The notes under the pieces were generated by a model that was not told the DNA's origin, ran no database searches, and saw only the letters and a list, made by a program, of their open reading frames with translations. From Rhexocercosporidium sp. MPI-PUGE-AT-0058 (lineage: Eukaryota > Ascomycota > Leotiomycetes > Helotiales), in assembly GCA_020746875.1 (NCBI GenBank), contig JAGTJL010000007.1, forward strand, positions 1,364,001-1,428,000: 64,000 nucleotides of DNA, written 5' to 3'. The number at the start of each line of letters is the position of its first letter. Within the stretch, counting starts at the first letter, position 1. Shown piece by piece: positions 23,255 through 35,010 of the stretch. Made by a program: the position numbers and the translations under genes.

Positions 23255-26200
23255 TCATAGCTCATCGTGGGAAGTAGCAGAGCTGATGGCACTGCTTACA
23301 CTGCTTGCGAAATCCTCCATGCCTTCGCTGGCCTGGCGGATCGCGTCGCTGGCTCCTTCACCGGCGGAACTGGCGTATTCTGCTAGCTTAACGCGGGCGC
23401 TCTCGACAGCGGCCGTGAGACGGGACTGTGCGCTCTCGATGGCACCTTTCTCTGGGCCGTAGATGGCTTCACTGGCCTTGGCAGTTGCTGATGCATAGGC
23501 TTCAGCCATTGCGGCTGTTGCTCTTTCATAGGTGCCAGTCTCGGTGCCGTAGATGGCTTCTGAAATTGCCTTTTGGGCAGACATTGCGGCATCTGAGATA
23601 GTGCTTTGAGCGGCCTCGACATAGCCGGTGGTTGTTCCGTAGATCTTCTCGGATGCGACGCTTTGAGCTGAGCTGTAGGCTGATGCGGCGGCTGAGGTTG
23701 CTTCTTCGTAAGTTCCTTTCTGACTACCATAGAATTGAACGCTGGCAGCCTCGACAGCTTCGTTCACACGAAGGGACGCTGAGTCGAGGATGGCTTCCAG
23801 AGTTGGCGGTGGTGTGAAGACGGAGCTTACAACGGAGCTAGCCGATGCATAAGCTTCGCTAGCATAAGAAGATGCTGAAGATGCGGCCTGTCCTGCTCCT
23901 GTGTAGTACGCAGAGCTGAGTCGACCATAGACAGATTCAGTGAAATCAGGTTCCTTGCCAGACACGAGCTCTGCAATCAGCGATTGGACAGCTGCGTATT
24001 GGGAGATAGCCCCATCAGTGGCTTGCGCAGCGTACTCCTTGACCTCGGAAAGTAGCCTCCTGGTGACGAAATAAGGTGTTGGTGCTCCATAAACCTGCTC
24101 ACTTGCCTTGGTGATGAGTGCTTCCCAGTTCTCGCTAGCGGCGGACGCAACAGATTCAGTCCAAGGAGTCTCGGTGCCATAAACAGCGGATGAAACCGAG
24201 GAAGATCCAAGCTCCAACTTTTCTGAAATGACGGAGTTGATGCTAGCAAAAGATTTTGAAGCCTGAGACATTGCTGAGCTGTACTGGGCAGAGGCTGCAG
24301 ATACTAGAGTGACTGTTGGGACGTGCTCCGCGTTCTCACTGCCAAGACTAGAAATTGATGCGAGGAGTTGGTCGAATTTGGAAGAAGCAGCTCCAACGGC
24401 ATCGGAATAATGTGCGGAAGCTGTGTTCAAGGCTGCTTGGAATCTATGCGTAGGAGTCCCAGCAATCTTTGCGCTTGCTCCAGAGTAAAGACTCTCGTAG
24501 ACAGGGGTCTTTGTAGGCATGACAGCGGATGAAGCTGAGTCCAAGAACTCGGAATAGCGTGCATGAGCCATACCGATACCAGCATAATATTGTTCCTGCA
24601 TTTGTCCAAGTAGCTTTTGCTTGGCGGGAGCACCTGTGTTGATCGCGGCCACATAGTCTTTTCCGTCCTTATACTGAGCAGAGGCTCGGTTGAGCCCATC
24701 GGAGAGTTTAGCTTGTGCAACAGAGGAGATGGAGGACAAGATGGACTGGTATGCAGGTGTCGGAGTTCCATAAACGACAGTGGATGCAGCTGCAAGCGCA
24801 GATTGCAATCTTGAGCTCGCTGCTGCTTTGGAATCCGAGAAGGCAGCTTCAGCCGAGGAGTACATTTCTTCGTGGACTGGCTTGGGCTCCCCAGAGATCT
24901 GGGCAGATACGAGCGACCGAGCTTGAGAGTAATGCTCATTTGCTCTGGACAAAGCTGCATTGTACGCATCTGTAGCTTGGGCTGCGATGGAGTCTGTGAT
25001 GGGCATTGGTGTTCCATAGATGATAGCGCTTGCACTAAAGTAAATGTTAGACCCATGTCATCGGAACTCGCGAAGTTGACAACTTACGCTGCCACGGCCT
25101 CGTCGTATTTGCTCGCAACAACGCTCGAGATGCTCTCGCCGGTGCCTTGTTCGGTTCCGTACAGAGCAACACTAGCAGCAGACAATGCACTAGAGTACTT
25201 CTCGGCGGCAAGTTTAGTTATTGGTGAGTTTCCAGTACTCGTTGCCTTGAGCAACGCTTCACTGACGGCATTTGTCATGTCAGCATATCTGCCACCCGCT
25301 TCGCTGGCCATACTTTGTATCTTTTCGCTGTAGCTGGCATCGTCGGAGTCGTCAACGATATCGTCGAAGATGATCTTTCTAGCTTCCACATGCTGAGCCA
25401 TAGCCCCACCCCACACCTTCTTAGACGCTGTGCTTGAGGCCGAAGAGGCTGCGGAACTGACCGAACTAGAAGTATCAGAAGCGCTCTTTGAGAGTGAGCT
25501 TGCTATGGACGATGTAGCAGAGCTGAGAGAGCTGGACGCCTTGGAAGCACCCTCGGATACCTCGCTACTCGCTGAAGAAATTGAGGAGCTTGCGACATCC
25601 GAGAAGCTTGAAGCAGATTCTGAGATGACTGACCCCGCGGATTTAATGCTTTCCGAAGCCTGTTCCAGCATACCAGGCTCACTGCCTACGATAGACGATG
25701 AAGCCTTAGCCGAAAGACTGCTCGCACTTTGACTTGCCATCGATGCAACACTCTCCACGGTTCCTTGTGATGTACCCACAATAGAGCTCGAAGCTTGGTC
25801 GACAACACTGCTAGCTGAAGCCTTCGCTACAGATGCAATACTTTCAACGCTCCCTTGTTGTGTCCCAACGACGGAGCTGGACACTTGATCTACGATGCTG
25901 CTTGCCGATGCCTGGGCTACAGAAGCGGCACTTTCGACACTTCCTTGCTGTGTGCCGATAATAGAGCTTGAGGCTTGGTCGACGACACTGTTAGCGGAAG
26001 CTTTTGCCACGGATGCTAGGCTCTCGACGGTGCCTTGCTGAGTGCCAATAATAGAGCTTGAAGCTTGATCTGCAAGACTGCTTGCACTTGCGCTTCCAAC
26101 AGAGATCACACTTTCAACACTGCCTTGAACCGAGGCAGAAGGAGCCACAGCCTCGCTCAATTCGTTAGCCTTTTCAGCTACCTTCTGAATAACAACTGCG

Positions 26201-27967
26201 GCGGGGGCTGGCATAATCTTTGTGCTGAAATCGTCGCTCGAGTCGGCTGCCTGGATCTTCCAGCGCCCGGTTTCCTTTAGACGTGCGAGTTCTTTTGCGG
26301 CATTCTCAGCAATGACCATTGCTTGGCTTTCGATCTCCTCGGAGGCGGCACGAGCTTTGTCAAGACCTGGGTGACTAGTTACAACGTCCTCGACATCAAC
26401 TCGCCACTCATCAAATTTGGTCTTCAATTGATGGTACTTGGCCCAATCCCTGTGAGTGATACCATCAGTCCAAGCCCATCTCATTCCTATTTCCTGCAAG
26501 CCAAGATCCCTGATGTGGTCGAGAATCTCAAAAGTATCCCGAGCTGAGAGACCAACGAGATCGTTGGTCTCGCGATCGTAATTTTGTCTCCAGCTGCGCA
26601 CCGCTTGTGCTTTTTCCTTGATGGAAATACCAGCTTTACGGACCGCAGTACTAAGAGCATCCTCGGATTCCTCAGTGTCCTTCGAATCATTGACAATGGA
26701 GATGATGGCACTCTTCAGCTTCTTGAGGCTAGAATTCACCGTCTCTTCGAGTTGAATGATGTGTGCTTTGCCAACTTCCTCGGCTTGGCTTTGGATCATT
26801 CGATCGGTAATCTCAGTGATTCTTTCCTCGAGATCAGCAGATCCCTCATCAGCTGCTTTAGCGAACTTCTCCTGCCATTCCTTAAGATCATGACCGACGA
26901 TCTTCTGAGCCTTTTCGCGAATCTCCTTCTCCGTTTCAGGTGTAGCTTCGGGCACCAATGAAGATTCGACGGTAGTTGCGGTCGAGGTGGTTTCGGATGT
27001 AGCAGTAGCATGCGCAGAAGAGATTGAGGATGCGATAGACGAGAGTGTCTGTGAGGCTACTGACGCTGAAGAAGAGCTATCGATGTCCTCGACAACTGCC
27101 TTCAGCTTCTTTCCGTCACGATATCTTCCCAAACGCTCCCCAATTCGAACGAGTTGTGGCTCAACGTTCTCGCCATATAAAATTCGAATTTGTGGCCAGA
27201 CAGTACGGTCCAAGAAAACAACACCAGCGGTCCAAGCCCACTTCGAGTATGGAAGTGCGGTGTTGACTGCGAAGTCATTGGCAAGACCATAACCTTGTAA
27301 CGCGTATGGCTGTACAGCAGTGTATGTTGGAAGGATATGTTCATAGTAGGTCTGCTGAGCATTGGTCTTTGCAATCTCGTAGTATGGGCCAGTTGCTGCC
27401 ACAGCAGAATCGACATGAGGACCAAGGGTTTGATCGTACTTTTGCTTCAGGATAGCTTGGTACTTCTGAACTTGCGGCTGTACATTCTTATCCCACTGAG
27501 CTTGACCGAAAGCTTGTGCCTGTGCCACACGGGGCGCGCCATATTTCTTCCCCATAACTGTTGCGGGAGAGATCACTCTCTTGTCCAAGACGTCATAGTA
27601 TGGCCTCGCAGCGTCGACATATGGAGCGGCATAGGTATTGTAGTAGGGTTCGAGATGAGGCGCGATGACAGATCGTACTTGGAAGTATGGCTTGCAAACC
27701 TTGGGAGAGGAGTCTGTGAGGAGATCGGCTGTTGACGGGCATCGCAGGAGGATAACGATGATGGAATACCAAGTCAAGGCTCTGCAGGGCATTAGATTAC
27801 AGTAGGCAGATGGGAGTAGATGGAGGGATGCCATACCTGGACAATATGCTGAAGAGACTGAAGTTCTTCTTTGATTTTGGAACTGGCTTCGGTCTGGGAG
27901 CTTTGGTATGACCGTTCATCCCCTTCTGACCAGGCTCGACTGCCCGTCCGTTACTTTCGACGGCCAT
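23255..27967 (-). CDS. Giant Ala/Ser-rich repeat protein with N-terminal membrane anchor
   Basis: Three exons (27967-27837, 27781-25088, 25034-23255) join in frame to 1534 residues. The N-terminus is basic (KAPRPKPVPKSKKNF), then a hydrophobic segment (LTWYSIIVILL), suggesting a membrane anchor or signal-anchor. A conserved head follows (PYYNTYAAPYVDAARPYY, KWAWTAGVVFLDRTVWPQIRILYGENV) that marks a family in filamentous fungi often mislabelled transcription factor hoxa13. A coiled region is followed by about five repeats of roughly 33 residues around SSSIIGTQQGTVESLASVA. The C-terminal half has about ten repeats built on YGTxTPxxxS and AxASAxYS, predicted helical. No DNA-binding domain is visible, so a transcription factor label is unsupported. 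Function is unknown; a membrane- or lipid-associated structural role is possible. Confidence 0.82.
25780..26145 (-). repeat. Internal tandem repeat within the giant protein gene
   Basis: Units of about 99-105 bp encode (A/V)DQ(A/V)SSS(I/V)(I/V)GTQQG(T/S)VES(L/A/I)ASVA(K/Q)ASA. Copies are similar at DNA level as well as protein level, indicating recent duplication or gene conversion. Confidence 0.75.
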
Positions 27968-29515
27968 CTTCTACAAAAGCATGCAGCTTCTGAAGTACAG
28001 GTCCAGCTTCGAGATTCGTGTGTGTTTGGATTAGAAAGTTGGTTCGAAGAAGTTCGCTGACCTCGAGGGAACGAGTGAGCTTTTTGCCGAGCTGGTCAAG
28101 GTCTGGATTGATCGACACGGACCAGAAGCTTGATGTGAGGCAAGGAGTTCCTCCTGTTTCGCAGTCAGACAATGCCGAACTGATGGGTGGGTTGATTGGT
28201 AGGAGACTGGATGTCGAGGGGGTGGGAATCTAAATCAACGCAAAAAGTCCCAGCGGATAGGAAGACGTCGAAGTCGAAGTCCTAGGAATCGTTAATTATC
28301 ACAAGCGTGTATTTCGTCTGACAGCTGGGGCTGGACTGGGACAAGCAAGATATCTAGGGAAAGTAGCTCGTCTGGTCTAGCGCAAACGGGGGGCGGGTCA
28401 ATGTGGAAAACGTCATTGCGGCCTGGATGTCCGACCTTCTTCCTGCAGCAGCGACAGGACAGGACAGTCCAGTCCAGTCCAGTACACAGCTGTCCGCGAA
28501 CCGATTGACGAGTGAGAGAAGGTTGTGGCTTGCTATTATCTTGAAAGCTACGCAAATGATCCACCAAACCATAATCACACTCTCACAGACATGTGTTCGT
28601 GATGTAGTACATACAGTAGTAGAGTATCCTGCTTTCCACCCTGGTCCGTCGAACGTGCTCTGTTGCCAGCTTTCCTGTTCGAGTTGTGCTGGATCTCTAA
28701 GGATGCTCAGCAACACTGTTTCAAGCCAGCCCCATGCAAACTGTTCTAGTTGTACCGAGAGGGGGTTTTAATTCCTCTCACGGAAGAGAGAACTGGACAG
28801 ACTGGCTCAGACAATAAGACGTGTTCCACTGACAGGATCAACAGGAGCGGGATGTTTTCACTGACCCCGGGTCTAGCTCGCAGTACCTACAGCAGTACTG
28901 TACTGTACCTCACTCACCTAGTTCTCGACCTCAGATAGAGGCACTTGCACGTGATCACCCAGACGCGCAAACTCACTTGCACTTTCTTCCGCGCGCCGAT
29001 AAAGCCTAGCCACTAGCCACTAGCCACTAAATAGCCACGAGCCACTAGCCACTAGCCACTAGCCACCCTCGCCTGCCCTGCCTTACTCCGTCTCCGTACT
29101 CCATCCGTACCTTGCCTTGCCTTGCTTGCCTTGCTCCCTCCTGGGATTTGTGATCATTCCCATCACCGTCAGAACACACACCCTACCCCACCAATTTCTC
29201 CACCACGGAGACCAGATCAGACCAGATCAGACCAGGCAACACCTCTCAAGCGTTAGGAGGTGCTCATCAACACACCCTCTGACTCCACGTCCAGAACCTG
29301 GGAGCGGAGCCCATTCGAGAAATCCCAAAGATCCATCCATCATCTCGCATCAGCTCCTCGGCGATTGTACGGCTGAGGATTACTTGCCGCATACGTCCGC
29401 AGATGGTCCTACGGCGTCGATGAACACTGGGCTCTGCCTCTTCACCTCTTTCCTATCACTCGGCGTGGATTTCCATTCTTCTAGAGCACTACTATTCCCT
29501 TGACCCCCCTCCGCG
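27968..29515. other. Divergent intergenic region between the giant repeat gene and DOA10
   Basis: 1.55 kb. It contains repeated CAGTCCAGTC near 28463-28480, the TAGCCAC array listed separately, CCTTG/CTTGC pentamers near 29110-29136 and a duplicated ACCAGATCAG near 29210-29233. The region next to the DOA10 ATG is C-rich with an upstream ATG frame crossing 29117-29503 that ends just before the start. No gene is supported. Confidence 0.4.
29007..29066 (+). repeat. Tandem heptamer array, TAGCCAC x 8
   Basis: Seven copies of TAGCCAC and one GAGCCAC variant, with a four-base interruption after the third unit. It lies about 450 bp upstream of the DOA10 start. Confidence 0.9.
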
Positions 29516-32500
29516 ATGGCGGACATCCAAGATGGCCAGGCGCCCACCCCCGATGTCATGAACGACCCTCAATACACGACCAACTTCGAAGATGGGGAAG
29601 ACGGGTCTGGAGACGCAGATACATGCAGAATATGTCGAGCAGAAGGAAGCGATACGGAACCTCTCTTCCATCCTTGCAAATGCAGTGGGAGTATCAAGTT
29701 TGTCCACCAAGACTGCTTGATGGAGTGGCTGTCACATTCCCAAAAGAAGCACTGCGAGCTCTGCAAGACCCCCTTCAGATTTACGAAATTATACTCTCCG
29801 AATATGCCGAAGTCACTTCCTTTACCTGTACTGGTTCGACACATTATCATACACTCCGTCAAGAACATTGCAACATGGCTGAGATTCTGTCTAGTGGTAG
29901 CTGTCTGGCTAGGATGCCTCCCATTCGTCATCAGACAGGTCTGGCGTTTGTTGTTTTGGTTCAGCGATGGAGGGTGGCCACCAAACTACATACCTACCAA
30001 CTCGACCAATAACTCCACATCGATACAAGCGCTGGAAATGGCTCGAGAAATTAAAAAGCTCGCCGAAATCACCAGTAATGGAACATCCCCTATCACTCCC
30101 TTGCAGGACAACCAGACTACATCTGCCAGTATGGGAGGATTGGTACAAAAGCTGATGGGGCTCTTGATGCCTGTTTCCCAGCTTCTAAATATCAGTGATT
30201 CGGATCCTTTGCTGGCCGGTTTACTCAAGACGGTATATCACGGACTGGGAATTCAGAACGTGGTCATTCCGGAAGGGACAAATGCCAATGCCAGCGTGCC
30301 ACAAACTTTCATCAGTTCACCCTCCCGATCCCAACACTCATCGCTATTGAGTGATGTTATGTTCTTGCGAAATCTGACAAGAAACTCATACATCAACCAG
30401 CTTGTCATTTCAATAGCCGAAGGATATGTTATTACAATTCTTGTCGTTGTTTGTTTCATTCTCGTTTTCCTTATTCGGGAATGGGTAGTCCAACAGCAAC
30501 CAGGAATCAACATTGGTGCTGGCTTCAACGCTGAATTTGCACCTCCTGACAGGGCAAGAGATCAGCAACCTAATCGAGATTTTGGCCTCCAGGTTGATGG
30601 TGAAGATCTCGTCGACAATGTCCACGACCCACGAGATCTCGGAAGACGTCCAATGGCCCGACCACGTCGAAGGAACAATCGCTTAGACGATGTCATTGAG
30701 CTTCCTCAAGACAATGAGGAGCTTCTAGAGGGCATACGCTACAATTTAGATGATTCTAGTTCGCTGCATCGCCCTGCACCGGTCCGGGATGCCCTTTCGC
30801 CAGCCGCAGAAATCCAGCGAGCTATTACCGAGGAGCCAAGGATGACAGAGGAATTTCTTGCGATCTGGCGAAGAGCGGACAATGATCCATCGGAGGTTCT
30901 GCGGATCATTGAGAGAGAGGATAAAAGCGATCAGATGCGGTATTGGGTTAACGCTATGAAACTGCTGACCAAGCAAGATTCTCAAGCATCCGGAAGTCAT
31001 GTCCCTACAGTGCCGTCTCCAAATCTTGCCAGTCAATCCGAGGCGAGCGGTGAGATGGTCTCGCCATTACTTAACCCCGAACGCCTAAGTTATAACGCCA
31101 CAAATACAAGGGATGGGCCAACAAGTAGTGACCGAAGCAGAGCTAGTTCTGAGAGCTGGGAGGACGTCGAGCCACTCAATCTCCATCACCACAGACATAT
31201 CCCGGACGACTCGGAAAATGATGCAGATACAGAAGACCAGGTGTCAGACAAGGGGAAAGGGAAGGCCATCGAAGATGCCACAGAAGAAGAGACTTTCAAT
31301 ACCAGTCTTCAGGAGAGAGTTGAAAAGGGCAGTTCACCGAGATTGAAAGGTCGAGCAGGACACAACCATATACTGGAACAAAACCTTGTATCAACCGAGT
31401 TCTCCGGCCTTCCTTGGATGCATTCTGGAACGAACGGTCCACCTCAAAGCACTTCGAGACCACGGGCTGTGTCAGATGGGCCCCAAATTCGTGACACGAT
31501 CTCCCCACTTGCCAACAATAACTGGAGCTTTTCGAATCTTGATGCTGGCCAAGATCAGGCTAACAATACCCCTATATTCGCATTCAGCATGGACAACCGT
31601 GGAGCTGCCGCTGGGTATGAGTCACGGACTGGATCCAAGAGGCAGAGCGCAGCTCCTGAGAACAGCCTAGCGGGTCCATCCGAACAAGTGAACCAAGCGT
31701 GGAAGGCTGCACAAGACCTTCGAGTCCAGCATGCTATTGAAAAGGCTAGAGAGGTTCAGAAACAGAAATCGGAACGTCAAGCACTTGACCCTCTGCACGC
31801 GACCCCCCAAGAACAATCAGACCATGAGGACCATCTCCAAGATATCGCCCACGATAGGATCACACAAAATGACCAGAATCAGGATGGAGCATTGGTCGCA
31901 AATCCAGTAGATTCCGACTCCGAGTCCGAATTGGGCCTGGACCCTAACCCAAATCCTTTTCAACCAGATGTTCTACTTCCTGAGAACAGGGACCCTTTGA
32001 TAGCGCGCCCCGTTGAGCCTGAAGGTGTGCTGGGACGTGTGGCTGACTTTCTTTGGGGAGGTGTTGGCGACGACGGACACCAGGATGATCTAGGCGGGAA
32101 TGACGAACACATAGTTCACGACTTGGCGGCTGAGGCACCATTTGTACCCGTGGCTCATCGCGACCACTTTGACGAAGACGATGAGTTTGTGGAACCCGAC
32201 CGGGATGTTATGGAGGCTGCAATTGCTGCTGGCTTAGATCCAAACGACCCTGATGCCATGGATGAAGCTGAGGACTTTGAAGGTATCATGGAGCTCGTCG
32301 GCATGCGTGGGCCTTTCTTTGGTCTGGTCCAAAATGCCATATTCAGTGCTTTTCTGTTGGCCTTGACTGTAGCAATCGGCATTTGGATTCCATACAACAT
32401 CGGCAGAGTCTCTCTCCTGCTCACCGCCAATCCCGGGCCCGCATTCAAACTGCCTTTGCGATTGGTATTTGGATGTGCAGCATTTTTGCAAGATCTGGCT

Positions 32501-35010
32501 TTGTTCGTACTGGGTGTAGTGTCATATGTCACTCTCTGGCTTCTCTCCATACCGTTCAAGGTCTGGTCGTCATATTTCCCTGCCGAGAGCAACACAGTCG
32601 CGACGAACGGCTTCGCACTAGGTTCGACCGTCATCAATCTTTCCCATGATGCTGTCGATCGGATTTTAAATGGAACGCAGAGCAGTCTTACTCACATGTT
32701 CGATTCCGAAATCTTTGCCTTTTCGGCTGCGTCGCATGAGTCTTTGATATCTCTGAGATCTCTTCTCCTTGACACACTCGCTAGCATTGGTCGCACCGTG
32801 GTTTACATCTTCACAGGCGACTACCATGTGACAATCGGGGGCATTTGGGGAGTGCTGGCCGGCGCCGTGAAATCCTGTTGGGGTCTACTGGTGGGTTTAC
32901 CCACACTGCTAGCGAAGCCTGATTCCTGGGTCATCAGCCTTGAACTTGGAAAGCGAGCAGCTCCACTTGATCCCGAGCTCAGCGTTTGGGATGGTACAGA
33001 CCGCTTTTGGGCAATCTTCGCTGGCTACACTGCTCTTTGCCTTCTTGGGGCGCTCTATGTCAAAAAGGGATCGCCGTTCTCGAAAGGTGTCGTTGGACGT
33101 GAGTGGGAAGCCACGATTATCGACCTACTCAACCAAGCTGGAGGTGTCATGAAGGTGATCTTGATCATTAGTATTGAGATGCTGGTATTTCCTCTCTACT
33201 GTGGCCTCCTTCTTGACGGCGCTTTGCTGCCTCTGTTCGAGAATACGACCATCATGTCTCGCCTCCTTTTCACGATCAAATCTCCTCTCACTTCTATCTT
33301 TGTACACTGGTTCGTAGGAACTTGTTACATGTTCCATTTCGCCCTCTTTGTTTCGATGTGTCGGAAGATCATGCGGAAAGGTGTACTATGTGAGTCAAGA
33401 TTCGATACATCTTCTAGATATTTACTGACCTCCCAGATTTTATCCGTGACCCTGATGATCCGACTTTCCATCCTGTACGAGATGTCTTGGAGCGGAATGT
33501 AGCAACACAACTTCGAAAGATTCTCTTCAGTGCCCTGGTTTACGGTGGACTGGTCGTCATCTGCTTGGGTGGCGTTGTCTGGGGATTAGCATATGCATTC
33601 AAAGGCGTTCTTCCTATTCACTGGTCGTCAAACGAGCCAGTACTTGAGTTCCCGATTGATTTACTATTCTATAATTTCTTGATGCCTTTGGCAGTCAAAT
33701 TCTTCAAGCCTTCGGATGGCTTACATGCCATGTACAGCTGGTGGTTCCGCCGTTGCGCGAGAATGCTCCGACTTACCTGGTTCATGTTTGATGAGAGAAA
33801 GCAGGATGAAGAGGGTTACAACGTGCGCAGGACTTGGAAGGTCATTTTCAACGGCGCCACTACCGATTCCCTGAAGAAGATCAAAACGGATGATATCGAA
33901 AGGCCGTTTGCCGAAGACCCAGAATTGACAGCCTACTTCCGAATGGATGGCCGCTACGTCAGAGCACCGGCATCCGATCAAGTCAGAATACCAAAGGGCG
34001 TTTCCACTTTCCTTGAGGTCGACGAATCGAATCACCGAATTGATGGCAAGAAGGAACGTGATGGTGTCCATGGAAAGTCTTCAACCCACTTCAAGCAGGT
34101 TTACATTCCACCTTGGTTCCGAACACGCATTTTCTTGTTCATCGTTTCTATCTGGCTGTTCGCAGCTCTTACTGGCGTCTCTATCACGATCGTTCCCTTG
34201 GTTCTAGGTCGACAGATTTTCGCTAAGATCATCCCAGCGCATGTCCGCAAGAATGACGTCTACGCCTTTTCAATCGGCATTTACCTCCTAGGCTCGGCCC
34301 TGTACGCTGTTTTGCACGCTAAGCAATTCTTCTCGTATATCAGGAATATCATCCGTGTCAACGCCGACACTCCCAGGAACGTTCGTCGCCGTATTACCAT
34401 TGTTGCGTCTCGGGTTGCACGCATTACCTGGACTTACACGGCCTTCCTCTTCATCTTACCCACCCTTTTCTCCTTCCTCGTTGAGTTCTACTTGATCGTA
34501 CCACTCCATACATATTTCGCAATCGAAGAGCGACATGTCATGCATTTCGTTCAAAGCTGGACTCTGGGTCTCCTTTACGTAAAGCTCACAACGCGAATCA
34601 TTTTGTGGCATGAGGATTCCCGACCAGCCCAATCGCTACGTGCAATCACACGGAACGGGTACTTGGATCCAGATGCGCGCCTTGCAACTCGCAGCTTCAT
34701 CCTCCCTGTCGGGCTCACTCTTTGCTTCGCGCTTTTCTCTCCATGGTGCTGTGCAAGGATGGTAATCTTGACTGTCCTGAGAGATCGCCCAGAGAAGCAT
34801 CTCATCGCATACAGATACGCATACCCAATGTGTTTCGCTCTCTGCTGCGTCGTATACGCCCTTTACATCTTGCTCAGCTGGGTAAAGGACTGGAGAATGA
34901 AGATCCGAGATGAGGTCTACTTGATCGGTGAACGGCTCCACAATTTTGGCGATAGGAAATCGGGATCAAGCGGGGTCAGTGTTCCGAGTGTGAGGAGGAT
35001 TGAGACATGA
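29516..35010 (+). CDS. SSM4: ERAD E3 ubiquitin ligase Doa10/Ssm4 (RING-CH)
   Basis: Two exons, 29516-33389 and 33437-35010, give 1815 residues. Doa10 (MARCH6 family) is a polytopic ER/nuclear-envelope ligase that marks misfolded cytosolic and membrane proteins for the proteasome. The N-terminal C4HC3 RING-CH begins at C37 (CRICRAEG), with HPCKCSGSIKFVHQDCLMEW and CELCKTPF. Many hydrophobic segments follow, arranged as a first pair, a long disordered Ser/Asp/Glu-rich cytosolic region (about residues 350-920), then a dense C-terminal membrane region. Second-exon hallmarks are FHPVRDVLERN and ARLATRSFILP. The 47-nt intron has GTGAGT and CCCAG and splits a Tyr codon; reading through it would end the protein at 33502. 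Length fits filamentous fungal orthologues. Confidence 0.93.

Noticed and set aside
28300..28720. Overlapping open frames on both strands near 28.4 kb
   Set aside because: They overlap a simple-repeat region (GTCCA units) and show no coding character.
33390..33502. End of DOA10 at the stop following 33389
   Set aside because: A canonical 47-nt intron joins 33389 to 33437 and continues with conserved Doa10 sequence, so the early stop is intronic read-through.
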